From NCBI GenBank assembly GCA_027578815.1, contig JANBTH010000001.1, positions 124,001 through 188,000 on the forward strand: 64,000 nt of DNA. The letters run 5' to 3'. The notes beneath the pieces are model-generated. The model saw nothing but the letters and a program-made list of their open reading frames with translations. It made no database searches and was not told the origin of the DNA. Numbering within the stretch: position 1 is the stretch's first letter; each line of letters opens with the position of its first letter. The position numbers and the translations under genes were made by a program. Source of the stretch: Coemansia sp. RSA 1804 (Eukaryota > Kickxellomycota > Kickxellomycetes > Kickxellales > Kickxellaceae). This document shows positions 11,601 to 21,167 of the stretch, piece after piece.

Positions 11601-14600
11601 CAGACATCGCTCATAATGACATTGTGCGAGTACCGCCATGGGAGCCTTCACCGCGCATGGGTCTATTTGTGTAAGTATTGGCGTACAATGGTGCGCAAAC
11701 AGAAGTTTGCAGGACGCCCTTGCATGCTCCATGTATAATAATGAGAGGCATGTGAGCCTTATTTCCAATATATGTGTGTCTTTGTCTTTTCTTGTTTTCT
11801 GACTACTGGCCAGATGACAAACTAAAGAGACACAAGCAACGGAAGCAGCACTATGCCCCCCAGCTGTAATTGACCAGATGTTACTTGTACTCACTTTTCT
11901 TTTGTTGGCTTGTTGTGGAAGCAGTGTTTTTGCTTGTTGCATTTCCCTCCTCTTTTTCCTGGCTGGACACTATTGCTGCTATTGTTCAAGCAGACGCAAC
12001 ATTTATTTAGCATCCCCAAAATATAGCCTTCACTGTGCCTTTGTGCTTGTGTCTGCTTAATGCAGCCATTAGAGCGGCTACTAGCGGAATTACTGCATTT
12101 CTACGCTTTCTCCCCTTTATTCTCTGTCACTCAGCAACAGATGTAACAGATGGAATGATGCACAAGGTTCTCTTTGGCTGCTCGCTCTGAGTGTATTGTG
12201 CTGGCTCATTGTAAACCTGCCAGCTTGTCTTCAACGTGAGAAAACCTCTACGGCTCTTGCATATGCTAATTATCCTTCCTGGTGCGTGTTTTCTTGCCAA
12301 GCATCCAAGACAAGACATGTAATTTTTCATTTGTTTCATTTGAATGGAACAAATTTATCTTCCAAGCCCTTCTCATTTGTTCACTCAATGTGTGGGCATT
12401 TTTGCTTGTCTTTGCGGCATAGTGCTTTGTGAACGCGATGCACGCGTTTGCTAACAAACATACGTGTGCTGCGCTGTGAAGCTGAAGAGGCTGCTCTGCC
12501 TATTCTTTTCCTTTTTGCAATGCGCAACTCTCCTTCAGGGACAGATTGCAAGCATCATCAAAACAAGAATGACGTTTGCAAAAAAGGGCTGGCTGTACAT
12601 GTATATTTGTGGTGGCTTGCACTTGCCAATATGTTGGCTATGCGCCATGTGGCTTTATTGTGTCTTTTATTGGAAATGCATTTTTGCTTTTATTGGCATT
12701 TCTATATTTTGTTTTCTCTCCCTCTTCATTCTTCTCTTTCCTTTGCTGTTTGTGCAACATTCCGGTATTGTTGGAAGATGAGGATCAACCTATATTGTAG
12801 TGGAGTATATTTATAGAAACGCTGAAAAGTCTCAATATCATGAAAATGTTTTACTAATTCTGTCTCTGTTTCGTGTGTAATCTGTAGCAATGGGATTCCG
12901 TCTGGCAATTGCAATGGGCTACCACCACCTTGACGACAAGCTCCGTGCTGGTCCTATGCAAAGCACGGCTGAGATTACAAGGCGTGAGGAATGCAGACGG
13001 GCTTTCTGGGGTGCTTTCCTTCTCGATCGGTATATTGCAATTGGTGGCGGCAAGGCGCTGGGTATCAATGATCACGATATATCCGTGCTGCTGCCTTTGC
13101 GTGAGGAGGATTGGAAATTGCCTGGCGTTGCGCCACCTCCCTCGACACTGGAGTTTTTCAAGCCTGTAAATCTTCAGCCATTAGTAGTTGCAACGTCTGG
13201 TTTAGACACGGAAAGCAGCTCTGCTTCATCTGAGCGGCAAATGGAGAATATAAGTCTGATTGATGCAAGACGCAACAGCACAGATCTCTGTATGGTGCAC
13301 AGAAGCCCAGTAGAAACAAGTAGCAGCGATAGTCCATTGGTAGGCGCCTTTTCTTCTAGCCGGCACAGCACGCCCACATCGGCGAAAGGATGGGATGCCC
13401 GTGCGAACGACGCCAGCGCACTCAGTAGTTTTGTCAAGCTCATGGCGGTTATTGGCCAGGTCGCCCAGCATGTCAACAGTTCAAAGGTACACACTTCAAG
13501 CAATGAGAGTGGAAGCAGTGCCAATGGCTCGATGGAATGCGAGAGCACAACACATGCGGCTGAAAAGCCTACCAAGCGATCACATGCGTTAAATGCGGCC
13601 TTGTTGCGGTGGAAAGAGGAGCTGCCGATATCCTTGTCATATTACGAAGCAAAGTCGTCGGAGACAACTCCCGAACTCTCCGTATTTATCTCATGTATGC
13701 ATGCCATCTATCATGGCGCAGTAATAATGCTGAACCGCGAAAATATGAGTCTGCTGCGCGACCTCCCTGGTCAACTCGATGTCTCTTCAAACCTTGCAAT
13801 CCGCTCACTTGAGCGGTGCAGAGTAGCCGCTATGCAGATAGTTGAGATTTCGCATCACATTTGCTCGCTGCCGACCACAATGACAAACGCACTACTTCCC
13901 TGGGCGCTGTTTCAAGCTGGAACGCTGTTAATTCACTTTATGATTGCTGGGAGCACGCCTCAGGCGCAGGAAGAGGCACGTGCAGCCATTCTGTCTCTGG
14001 ATTGTGCTTTGCGTGACGATCTTTCGCGGTACTGGAATGTTTCGGCAAAATACCATCTCGTGTTAAGCAACATGGTCAAGGCATGGGAGAGGACAAGAAA
14101 CTCAACACCCAACATGGCTTCAATTCAGATGTGCGATATGCGGTCGCGGCCTCATCGGCACCAGAATCAGACGCTGCAAGGACAAGCTCAGAATAACTCT
14201 GGATTTGCCGAACCTGCTACTGATCTATATTCGGATGGCATTGGGAATATTCCGCTTCCACTGCAAATGCAATTGTGTATGCAGCTACCAACGCAAGGTC
14301 CAACGGAATCTCAACAAGGAGCCAGTAGTGGGCAGTACGGCAGATCCGCAGGTACTGAAAGAGCATTTCCTGCGCTTATGAAACCATATAGCACTGCAAA
14401 TGCAAATGTGATGGGTGATCCAGGTGCGCGTTTAGATACTGCCCTTGTTGACGACACGAACAAAAAGCAGACGCAACAACAACAACAGCAAGGGGGCTTA
14501 AATGCATCACTCTCCAATTTCTTGTTTACCTCGAACACTGCACAGGACTCCATGAACACATTAAACGAGTTCTTCTCGCAGCTGTCCCAGGAGCAGGTTC

Positions 14601-15256
14601 GCCAAATCACGGAGGGTTTGCAGGCATACTCGGTGCAAAACAGTCGTGGCCAAGATCTAGTTACAAATCCGTTTACAAATATGTCAGGAATGCCTAGAGC
14701 TGCTACCACTGGCAATGCGGTGTTTGGGCTTGACCAAATAGCTCCCTCGCTTTTTACATCGGATAGCGCAATGGCTCTTACCAATGCTGCTGTTCAGTCT
14801 ATGCATACTTCATCCGGACCATCGAGCAGCGATAACATAGAAATTGCTGGTAATGGTCTCAATCGGCTTCAGGACCGGCGCGGGTCTATTCCCATTAGCA
14901 GCAATGGCAATCTATTTACGACGCCTGGAGTCATGCCGCTGGCTTCACAAGCTCACACCAATCAGTCACCGCCTTCTGGTGCAACAAGCGCAACGACTGG
15001 CATATCGTTGGGGTCTGAAATACCACAAGTTTGTGGCGATAGCATTGTAACCGCCGATATGCTTGATCCGCTGCTATTTAACCCAATGACGCCCTTTCTG
15101 CAGGAGATGCAGCTGTTCAACGATCCATCATCAATCCAGCGGTCTTCCCAGCAACAGCAACAACAAAGTCATAACCCTACCGCGACTGCAGGCAGCATTA
15201 ACAACGGCACTTCAGCTGGGTCATTTGGCAATTCAAACATGCAGCATCACTGCTAG
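8691..15256 (+). CDS. Zn(2)-Cys(6) fungal transcription factor 2 (three exons)
   Basis: The exons are 8691-8968, 9986-11670 and 12888-15256, giving 1443 residues in one frame. Intron 1 (8969-9985, 1017 nt) starts GTAATG and ends TGTAG. It splits the Arg codon after the second zinc Cys at the same site and phase as in transcription factor 1. Intron 2 (11671-12887, 1217 nt) starts GTAAGT and ends CTGTAG. Joining exons 2 and 3 gives AWVYLSMGFRLAIAMGYHHL, which restores the conserved core of the fungal_trans domain. The cluster is C89-x2-C92-x6-C-x6-C-x2-C-x6-C. Poly-Gln precedes it, His/Gln-rich stretches follow it, and a long Ser/Asn/Gln tail ends the protein. Both introns are far longer than others in this window, so alternative or retained-intron isoforms are possible. 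The DNA target is unknown. Confidence 0.85.
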
Positions 15257-15751
15257 ATGTTGGAGTATACTCCATCTCTTTTTCATAGCATAGATTGGAT
15301 GTTGCTCATATTTGAAGCAACATTATAGCTCCATTTCTCTAACTTACTATTTCCTTTTTGGAGTTTAATTCCTTTGATTTAGTTTTTTCTTTGTTACATA
15401 CCACGTGTCATTTACTTTTATTATAGCTTTTTTTCTAACATTTTCTGACATGCTTGTTCAATAATGATTATTTAACATTCAATTTAATAGCTGCAGCTGC
15501 TACGCTAAACGCATACTTATCGAAACTCCTGTCCATTTACAACTCACTTGATTACTCTTTCAAAAATGTGTTGCTTTGATTAAAGAAGACGAGAGCCTGA
15601 TTTCGGCGTGAAGCGTTCGTTAGCTCACACGTTGATATCAGAGCATACTGATATGTTTGTGGATATATAAGATCGGCATATAAAAGAAACACTGAGTCTT
15701 TTGTTTTATTGAACATGCAAAAAAGTTACATCGTTTTTTATAAAGCACTAT
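15257..15751. other. AT-rich convergent spacer
   Basis: This 495-bp spacer lies between the 3' ends of transcription factor 2 (plus) and the FunK1 tail (minus). It is AT-rich, and I see no gene in it. It contains TATATAAGAT and CATATAAAAG near 15672-15688, which resemble TATA or polyadenylation signals but point to no plus-strand gene. Confidence 0.5.
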
Positions 15752-16012
15752 TCAGCTTTTTTTTGCAAAGTCTTCAAACTTTTGCATGACGCCTTGCAAA
15801 TTTGTAATGATGTCGTCAACATATCCATTCCTTTTGATAAGCGGGTCATCATTACTGCCTGACTCTTGCTGATCAAAGGCAAGGCTGTCGAGATCGACCA
15901 GTCTATTCAACATTTCAGATTTCGCCAAAGCGCCTGGACAGTTAGGGTTGGCAAAAAGAGCTTCATGAAGAGCAATTGCCAGCAAAGGAAGAAAGCTTAT
16001 ACTGCTTGCGGA
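15752..16012 (-). pseudogene. Out-of-frame C-terminal piece of the FunK1 kinase
   Basis: On the minus strand, a frame shifted by one base from the kinase reading frame encodes ISFLPLLAIALHEALF followed by about 70 further residues ending EDFAKKS. Its start fits the C-lobe helix that normally closes a FunK1 domain (F..Y..L..LA..L...LF), and it continues where the main frame turns into a short unrelated tail. The simplest reading is a one-base frameshift near 16000-16015. A 100-nt intron (GTATAA .. AATAG) would also restore this frame, but it would remove the helix that looks genuine. Confidence 0.55.
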
Positions 16013-17129
16013 ATTCTCTAGCAATTAGGTTCTTAAAGCCAGAAGTCGAATCTATGTGTTTTCGCTTTGTATCCGCAATTATTTTAGGTGCACCAGTGCG
16101 CCATTGACATATTGAAAGATCCTCTAGATCGGCATTCGTAGCCCGGTCATTGCTACAGATGCCAACAGTTGCCGACCAGCAGACGACATACAACAGGCTC
16201 TCCCAATTGTCAAGGGCTGTTCTTTTGGTTCTGAGATTAAGCAGATTGGTGATACTCATGTACGGCAGAGTACCCGATCTCTCTGGGCGAGCAGTCCGCT
16301 CAGAGATGCCAACCTCGATTGCAAAATCAAAGTCGATGAGCAAGCCGCGAGGAAGAGGTGAAGAAGACGGCCGATCGAACACGCTTGCATCTGTATCTGC
16401 GCTGGTCCTATGGCCGCCAGAACGCACAACCAAAATGTTGTTGGTTGAGATATCCCGATGCAATATCCCACAGCGGCCAAGAATGGAGGAATGGCAGCGC
16501 ATCGCTTCGGCAAGCACGACGATCAGCTCTTTTTCGTTCCGCACAGTCTTGACGCTGCGGCCGACCGGCGACATCACGATGCGCCCGTGTGCACGAAGCG
16601 GCTGGTATCTCCAGTGCAGCGCTTCGACTTCGTCGTTGCCTGGTAGAGAATTAAGGCGCTCCACACCCATTAACTTGAAAATCGCGTCAGTCGTGTCGAT
16701 CTCCTGGGTACCTTTGTCTCTGGCCAGTTTAATGTGGCCACCCACCACAAGCTTTGGGTAGATGTGCTGTGGCGATGGCGGGTTGGCCTCAAACTCACTG
16801 CGTATTTTACGCAGCAGCACAATCTCGCTGCGCGGATCCTCCAGGACAGGACTCTCAGCCGGCGGCCATGCGTCTTTAATGACGACCTCTTGTAGATTCA
16901 AGCCATTTGCAGCGCCAGACATGGCTATATCTCCGATGCTGTAGTCAACGGGCGTTGCGACAAAGCAGCGAGTATGCCGTCCAAAGATATTATCTGCTGA
17001 CATAATGGTTCTCTTTATGGCATACTTTCGAGTCTCCTCCGTTTCGTCGTCATAGCAGCTGATTTCATATCGAATGTCGTTGATTATGCTGCCATCATTG
17101 CTGCTGATGCCGCTATAAACTTGTTCCAT
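15963..17129 (-). CDS. FunK1-type fungal protein kinase, C-terminus probably frameshifted
   Basis: The 388-residue frame carries FunK1 kinase landmarks: GRHTRCFVATPVDY and VVIKDAWPP (probable ATP-site Lys85), HRDISTNNIL (catalytic loop, H224-R225-D226), LIDFDFAIE (metal-binding DFD, 266-268), RSGTLPYMSI (activation/P+1 segment) and DNWESLLYV (C-lobe). All residues needed for phosphotransfer seem present. FunK1 kinases are a lineage-expanded family of fungi with unknown substrates. An in-frame TGA lies 15 nt upstream of the ATG at 17129, so the start cannot be moved without an intron. Many relatives have a longer N-terminal region. The last residues after REFRKQYKLS are not family-like and the expected helix continues in another frame, so this may be a recent pseudogene or an assembly error. 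It sits next to a dead transporter in an AT-rich island. Confidence 0.75.
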   Translation of the reverse strand: MEQVYSGISSNDGSIINDIRYEISCYDDETEETRKYAIKRTIMSADNIFGRHTRCFVATPVDYSIGDIAMSGAANGLNLQEVVIKDAWPPAESPVLEDPRSEIVLLRKIRSEFEANPPSPQHIYPKLVVGGHIKLARDKGTQEIDTTDAIFKLMGVERLNSLPGNDEVEALHWRYQPLRAHGRIVMSPVGRSVKTVRNEKELIVVLAEAMRCHSSILGRCGILHRDISTNNILVVRSGGHRTSADTDASVFDRPSSSPLPRGLLIDFDFAIEVGISERTARPERSGTLPYMSITNLLNLRTKRTALDNWESLLYVVCWSATVGICSNDRATNADLEDLSICQWRTGAPKIIADTKRKHIDSTSGFKNLIAREFRKQYKLSSFAGNCSS

Positions 17130-17462
17130 TGTGGGGTCATACCCAAGTCAATCCCTCGGACACACAGACCAACTCACAAGAATAGACACGAGTGCTTTGC
17201 AACCAACTTACCGTAAACCCTAAATTTATCGATAATTCTTTATATTAATAGATAATAAATACCCCCTAATAAAAAATTCTATCAAAACATAGAATATCGC
17301 CGCTTTTATAGTTACCGACTATCCTATGTTTAAAAGAATACAACTATTAGAATCACATCCTAAATTAATTGTTATTGTTGATGTGTATACAATGTTAACA
17401 TTTGGGATCGAATATTAACATTTCAATCAAATTTTAACATCTTCATACGTCTTCATAACAAG
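17130..17462. other. AT-rich spacer with TTAACAT repeats and a telo-box-like motif
   Basis: No gene is seen. A telomere-repeat-like AAACCCTAAA lies at 17215-17224, upstream of the FunK1 start. Near the right end, TTAACATTT-like words recur at about 17395, 17416 and 17433. The stretch separates the FunK1 gene from the transporter remnant and could hold the FunK1 promoter. Confidence 0.45.
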
Positions 17463-18525
17463 GCGTGTTTGCAATGGGGCAATTCTGGTGATTATCAGCA
17501 CAATGGGCGCCTTGTTTTCAAATGATGCGGTGCGCGGATTCAACGTCTTTGTGTTTCTATTTATATGGCTTGTTCTTGTGGGCATCTGTGTAGGCGGCAA
17601 TCATCCGCTTGCTGCTACCATCATCAGCGAGTACATTGACAAACGCTCGCGCGGTAAGATGATGGCTACGGTGTTTGCATTCCAGGGCCTGGGAAACGTG
17701 AGTGCCTCAATAGTGGCAACCGTCGTGCTTGCCTGCTTCAAATCGGCAATTCAGAGCGATGTGTACACGCCTGACTATGTATGGCAAATTTGCCTGTAAT
17801 TCGGCGCAATACCGGGTGCGGTGTCGCTGTACTTGCGTCTGACAATGCCCGAGTCGGCGCGCTTCAAGGAGTAGACACGACGGCGGCAGCTGGTAACAGA
17901 GGCTTTGCACGAGCCAGAGACAGAGTCGCTGCTGGCAAAGCCTGCGTGCATTAAGGCTGGAGAGACAGAAAGTGCCCAAACGGCTTCTGCAAACCCGCAG
18001 CACATTTGCGAGACAGGTGAAGGAGCCGTGTGTGAGAAGCAGACAACGAGGAAATTGACGGAAGAGTCGTTTTTGCAGTACTTTGGGCAGTGGAGTCATC
18101 TCAAGGTGCTTCCGGGCACGTCGCTGGCGTGGTTTGCAGTGGATGTAGCGTTCTACGGCATTAACCTCAACAGCTCCGTAGTCACAAGTTCAATTGGATT
18201 CTCGGGCAATGTGCAGAAAGATGACCCATACCGCGTGCTGATGTGCAATTGTCTGGGTAACATCATTATTAATCTGCTGGGTTCCATTCCCGGCTACATC
18301 TGTGCGGTGTTTACCATTGAGCGACTCGGACGAAAGCCGATCCAGCTGTTTGGATTTGCAGCGCAGGGTAGGTTGATTAGCATAAAGAACCACGTTAGAC
18401 CCAATGCGTTCATTCCACATCTTATTGAGGTTCTTGCACTGTTTACGCTGGCTGACTTTTTTGTCACATTCTGGATTCCCGAGACGCGTGGCAAAACGCT
18501 GGAAGACATAGAAAGCGAGGCCTGA
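17463..18525 (+). pseudogene. Degenerate phosphate:H+ symporter (Pho84-like, MFS) fragment
   Basis: One continuous frame reads through two in-frame stops (TAA 17797-17799 and TAG 17872-17874). It matches the phosphate:H+ symporter family of the major facilitator superfamily: GICVGGNHPLAATIISEY, RGKMMATVFAFQGLGN, then PESARF, the cytoplasmic loop, LAWFAVDVAFYGINLNSSV, TIERLGRKPIQLFGF and the C-terminal FFVTFWIPETRGKTLEDIE. The N-terminal membrane segments (roughly the first 100 residues) are absent, since the homology starts in mid-protein. Between the LGRKPIQ segment and the last helix, the membrane segments expected in Pho84 homologues are replaced by about 20 unrelated residues, so there is also an internal deletion. 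The combination of 5' truncation, stops and deletion shows a dead copy. An intact paralogue elsewhere in the genome is expected. Confidence 0.85.
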
Positions 18526-19516
18526 GTCTGATTCTGTACTTGATTCCACCAGTCAAAGTACGTTCTACAAGCAGCAAAAGAAAAAGTTGATGTACTTACT
18601 GGTTAGCACTAAAATACAGTCTGTATTACTGTACATACATGTGGTGACCATATCAATGTGGCACATTTCTCTTTCCTTATCCAGAGTTAAATTACAGACA
18701 TTTTGGTTTCTATATCAAACATGTGACAACGCTTGTGCACTATCAACTATGAAGACCACGCTCTTGATATCATTTCTAGCAGACGGCTTTTTACTTTTTC
18801 AATTTGACTGTCAAACTATTTCATTCAGCATAACATGCCACAAATAAATGTTTTATTTGGATACAAGCATATATTATCTAATGCCAAAGCTTGAGAGTAT
18901 TTTGTAGACACTTCTTTAGACTTGTCTTTTACATAAAACAGGTGTTTAGCTGTTGCGTGTTAGTGCAATTTTAAATACTGAAAACACATAGTAATGGTTT
19001 TGGAACACTTTGATTTTTGAGAGCTGACACCATTTTGAGTAGATAGCCCATTTATGCTATATATTCCATATGGCCATGTGGATAAAATAAAAAGTAAGTA
19101 GTGTTGTGGCTATATTTTATCAACGAAGGCACACCTAATAACACATTTCTATTTCTATATCTTATTTGAAAGACAAATATCATACTACACTCAACGTTGA
19201 GCATTCCACTGAGAAAATAAGTGTGCTTTCTGTAAACTGGACAAAGAAAGAAAAGGAGAATGGTTGATTGTTGGATGGATGGGTCTCACACTAAAGAGAG
19301 TGGTGAATTTAGCTATCACTCGAATAAGAAGGTCACAAAATCTCTAATGCATTTTGAAATTGCATGACATGTCTACTCTACAGTTGTTTTTTTAAATAAA
19401 ATATCTGTTAATTGTCTCATGAACTTTATAGACTGTGGTGAAAATATTAATGCTTACAATTTTAAAAAATATGGCAGGGTTGAATATCTTCGACATAAAA
19501 AAGAGCAGATGTGGCC
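18526..19516. other. AT-rich intergenic stretch
   Basis: About 1 kb of AT-rich sequence with no convincing coding frame, RNA gene or repeat array. It separates the transporter pseudogene from the small AT-rich gene at 19517 and may hold the promoter of the latter. Confidence 0.5.
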
Positions 19517-19997
19517 ATGTGTGACCAACCACCGCCATTATCTTTCTCATACTTCTCTATAAATAATAAATTGCCAACAAGAATGCCTGGTACATTGACA
19601 CCTGCGCAAACATCAAGGGCAGGGAAAGTGTACTTTGATGAGGCTAAGGAACATGGAAAATTCAAGGACATGTGGCTTATAATTTCCGGACCACATTCAC
19701 AAGAAAATATAAATTGGGCTAAAAAAGTTAAAAACAGTGAAGGCTATAAGGATGCCATACTTGTTGGATATAGGTATAATCTTAAAACTTTCTTATGAGG
19801 AGCTTCCACCATTCGAGATAAGAAACATGGAAGGGATTGGAAAAAAATTGATAAAGGAAATTATAAAAAACAAAGATATTTCTTTTGATGATGCATTAAA
19901 AAAACTTGCTGATAAATTAAGTATCAAGACTAAAGCAGAAAATTATGTTGCAACAGCTAAAGTTTTAAAAAAAAGTAGTGAAAGTAAATATAATTGA
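19517..19997 (+). CDS. Unrecognised AT-rich orphan gene (possible 49-nt intron or frameshift)
   Basis: I do not recognise this protein. The first frame opens MCDQPPPLSFSYFS and continues PGTLTPAQTSRAGKVYFDEA and WLIISGPHSQENINWAKKV to GYKDAILVGY. It then runs out at a stop at 19796-19798. A second frame, shifted by one base, reads ELPPFEIRNMEGIGKKLIKE and DDALKKLADKLSIKTKAENY to a TGA at 19995-19997. Two readings are possible. One is a 49-nt intron (19774-19822, GTATAA..AAG) that joins VGYR to NMEGIGKK in frame, giving about 143 residues. The other is a one-base frameshift in a decayed gene. The second half looks helical and Lys-rich. Codon use is AT-rich, unlike the large genes on either side. 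The next Met, at about 19583, is an alternative start. Confidence 0.5.
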
Positions 19998-21167
19998 TCA
20001 ACGAGAGCAGCTTTTAATTAAAGACAATCATATACACTCTATTCAGCAGGATTAAAAACGTAAGGAATATTTTTTGTTAGGTTTTTTATTCAACACATTG
20101 CGTGTGGCAATAATTGCTAATTTATTTTGTACTTGAATTAGTATATTTAGTGGCATGCTTTTTTAGTCATGAACAGCTAATGTTTTGCATTTTTACGGAT
20201 AAAGAAGCAATATAAAAACTTACACAATAGTTGAAATTCTTGTGAAGGCTTCAATAGAACTGTTTTACTCTTGTAAAGCAGTTGCTTTGTGGAAATACAA
20301 TGTTTTAGTAGTTTTACCATTTTTACATTTTAATTATATTTTATATTTTCAGATATTACATACAATTTGTGAAAGCTCAAGATGGATAAATTCTATATGT
20401 GGGGTTTCTCTTTTTTTTTAGCAATATATTTAGAAAACTGGTTTACACACAAGAAGAGTACATGTTTATAAATTGATGGATATTGCGCTTCAAGTATCAG
20501 CACTATCTATAAACCCCTTATTGTTTACACTGGTGTGGCAACAACTGTTATATAGCGGACATTGACTGTCTGGTTATCAGGTGTTGCTGGATATTAGATT
20601 TTGGGTATAATCCCCCTGTAACTCCGCTGAAATAAAGTATAGCTAAAAGATTCAGGAAAGGGGGATGAAAAAACGCTTTTTGGAGGCCCTTTTTTTCTAA
20701 AATGTTTTATGTGCTTTTCTTTTTCTTTTTTCTCATTTGCACTAACAATTGGAGCTTTTATCTTCTTTTATTTTCTTGTAATTTGTTGGCTGACAGCTAA
20801 CTAACTCACATTACCTATCCAAAACACCAGTCCATTCCTTTATTGTCAGAGAGAATCTACCTTTCTTTGTACATCAATCTATCTTACTAGACAAATCGGG
20901 GCGTTAGAAAGTTAGCATAGCCAAGCACAGAATCTAGATATACAGAAAAATAAGCGACGCTTGCTTCCCTGCCTGCTTGCTTGTTTGAGCCCAAACTGAA
21001 TTCTGTCTATTTTATTGATTTACCTACGTAATCAAGCAAACAGTTTTCCGTGTTGCCTGTGTTCATTTTTTATATTCCAACACTGTCTCGTTTGCTTGTC
21101 GCAAACTTTGTTTCCCCTTTTTTACTTTTATTGCCCATTTGCTGTTCTTTTTTAACCCTAACCTAAA
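19998..21167. other. AT-rich upstream region of the HECT ligase gene
   Basis: About 1.2 kb without a credible gene. The right part becomes pyrimidine-rich before the ATG at 21168. This stretch probably holds the promoter and 5' leader of the ligase. Confidence 0.5.
21154..21161 (+). promoter_or_regulatory. Telo-box-like AACCCTAA next to the ligase start codon
   Basis: AACCCTAA, followed by CCTAAA, lies 6 nt before the ATG of the ligase gene. In several fungi AACCCTA/TTAGGG words in promoters or leaders bind Tbf1-type Myb factors. A similar word occurs at 17215-17224. Function here is inference. Confidence 0.35.

Noticed and set aside
15930..16012. A 69-nt intron with a perfect CTAAC branch site and CAG acceptor at the end of the FunK1 gene
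   Set aside because: 69 is a multiple of three, so the kinase frame is unchanged and meets a stop five codons later. It also removes the family-like C-lobe helix.
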